Source: a bacterium
Lineage (GTDB): Bacteria > RBG-13-66-14 > B26-G2 > WVWN01
NCBI GenBank assembly: GCA_035529855.1
Contig: DATKVX010000023.1
Span: forward strand, 1 to 33,845
Reading direction: 5' to 3'
Length of the DNA stretch: 33,845 bases
Notes under the pieces: model-generated
Databases searched by the model: none
Seen by the model: only the letters and a program-made list of their open reading frames with translations
Told to the model about the DNA's origin: nothing
In this document: positions 33,295 to 33,845 of the stretch, piece by piece
Numbering within the stretch: the stretch's first letter is position 1
Layout: the number at the start of each line of letters is the position of its first letter
Position numbers and translations under genes: made by a program

Positions 33295-33845
33295 GTGAGA
33301 GTACCCCTTGCTTCCTTTCTGGTCTTATTTACGGCGGCCGCGGCCGGGGCGCAGTGGCGCGCGGAGGAGCCGCCCCCGGGCCAACTCGTCGTCGCCAAGC
33401 TGAAGTACGGCGGCGGCGGCGACTGGTACGCCAACCCCACCAGCCTCCCCAATCTCCACCGCGCGCTCCGCGAGCGCGCCGGCCTCCCCGCGGCCCGGAT
33501 AAAGGACGACGTCGTCGTCGACGCGGCCACCGACGCCCTCTTCGATTACCCGATTTTGTTTATGACCGGCCACGGCAACGTTCGCTTCTCCGGCGGCGAG
33601 GTGGCGCGGCTGCGTCGCTACCTGGAGCGCGGCGGCTTCCTGCACGTCGACGATAACTACGGCCTGGACGATTCCTGGCGCCGCGAGTGCGCCCGCCTCT
33701 TCCCGGACAGCCCCCTGCTCGAGCTGCCGCCGGACCACGAGATCTATCATATATATTACGATTTCCCGGCGGGTTTGCCGAAGATACACGAGCACCACGG
33801 CGGCCCGGCGCGCGGCTACGCCGTCTTCCACCAGGGCCGGATGGT
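33295..33845 (+). CDS. DUF4159 exported protein (N-terminal part, runs off window)
   Basis: The first 183 codons of a plus-strand gene. A short signal peptide (MRVPLASFLVLFTAAAAGAQ) is followed by the DUF4159 pattern: LKYGGGGDWYANPTSLPNL, YPILFMTGHGNVRFSGGE, LRRYLERGGFLHVDDNYGLD, DHEIYHIYYDFPAGLPKIHE and FHQGRMV. The fold is thought to be glutamine-amidotransferase-like. In other bacteria these genes lie by MoxR-ATPase and DUF58 genes, which may follow beyond the window. The only start that keeps the signal peptide is the GTG at 33295; it has no ribosome binding site and may be leaderless. Confidence 0.85.
   Translation, partial: MRVPLASFLVLFTAAAAGAQWRAEEPPPGQLVVAKLKYGGGGDWYANPTSLPNLHRALRERAGLPAARIKDDVVVDAATDALFDYPILFMTGHGNVRFSGGEVARLRRYLERGGFLHVDDNYGLDDSWRRECARLFPDSPLLELPPDHEIYHIYYDFPAGLPKIHEHHGGPARGYAVFHQGRM

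Overview
The window is GC-rich, densely coded chromosomal DNA from a Gram-negative bacterium. It has an OmpA-type protein, a further outer-membrane barrel candidate, a lipoprotein and an O-antigen-ligase-like protein. The mix of genes suggests an uncultivated lineage, perhaps FCB-related: an archaeal-type phosphoglycerate mutase, a eukaryote/archaeal-type ProRS, bacterial inositol-phosphate synthase, a fumarate-reductase-like flavoprotein with an N-terminal extension, and DUF4159 and DUF2085 proteins. I cannot place it in a phylum by reading alone. No rRNA, tRNA, CRISPR array, insertion sequence or prophage was seen.

Layout. 1-5 kb: the start of a butyrate kinase gene leaving on the minus strand, a radical SAM gene with its own promoter and terminator, a 30-residue membrane peptide, a related 135-residue Cys/Met/His-rich membrane protein, and a Cu+ P-type ATPase behind a palindromic promoter. 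5.3-8.3 kb: inositol-phosphate synthase, thymidylate kinase and DNA polymerase III delta-prime. 8.4-11.7 kb (minus): OmpA-like protein with thrombospondin type-3 repeats, a lipoprotein and a small exported protein. 11.8-18.3 kb (plus): DUF885 peptidase, two coupled genes of unknown function, the flavoprotein, DUF2085, a barrel-like protein, and a nitroreductase remnant whose tail copies the end of the DUF2085 gene. 18.3-23.5 kb: two paralogous small membrane proteins, then sucC and sucD. The two succinyl-CoA synthetase genes are split by two nucleotidyltransferase/HEPN (MNT-HEPN) gene pairs. A secreted protein with ten CxxC motifs follows sucD. 23.6-25.8 kb: recN, a small DUF1232-like protein, and a convergent 54-residue Cys-rich protein.

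25.8-28.8 kb (minus): an apparent operon of an ArsR-type regulator, an adenine-N6 methyltransferase and a XamI-like endonuclease, with lower GC than its surroundings. 28.8-33.1 kb (minus): phosphoglycerate mutase, ProRS and an O-antigen-ligase-like membrane protein. The window ends in a plus-strand DUF4159 gene.

The most interesting parts are (i) the duplicated MNT-HEPN module between sucC and sucD, in which the nucleotidyltransferase catalytic halves are nearly identical but the partner-facing halves and the HEPN genes have diverged; (ii) the restriction-modification operon led by an ArsR regulator that seems to be leaderless and to have a palindromic operator on its own promoter; and (iii) several small Cys-rich proteins. 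All functional statements come from reading motifs by eye; no database search was run.
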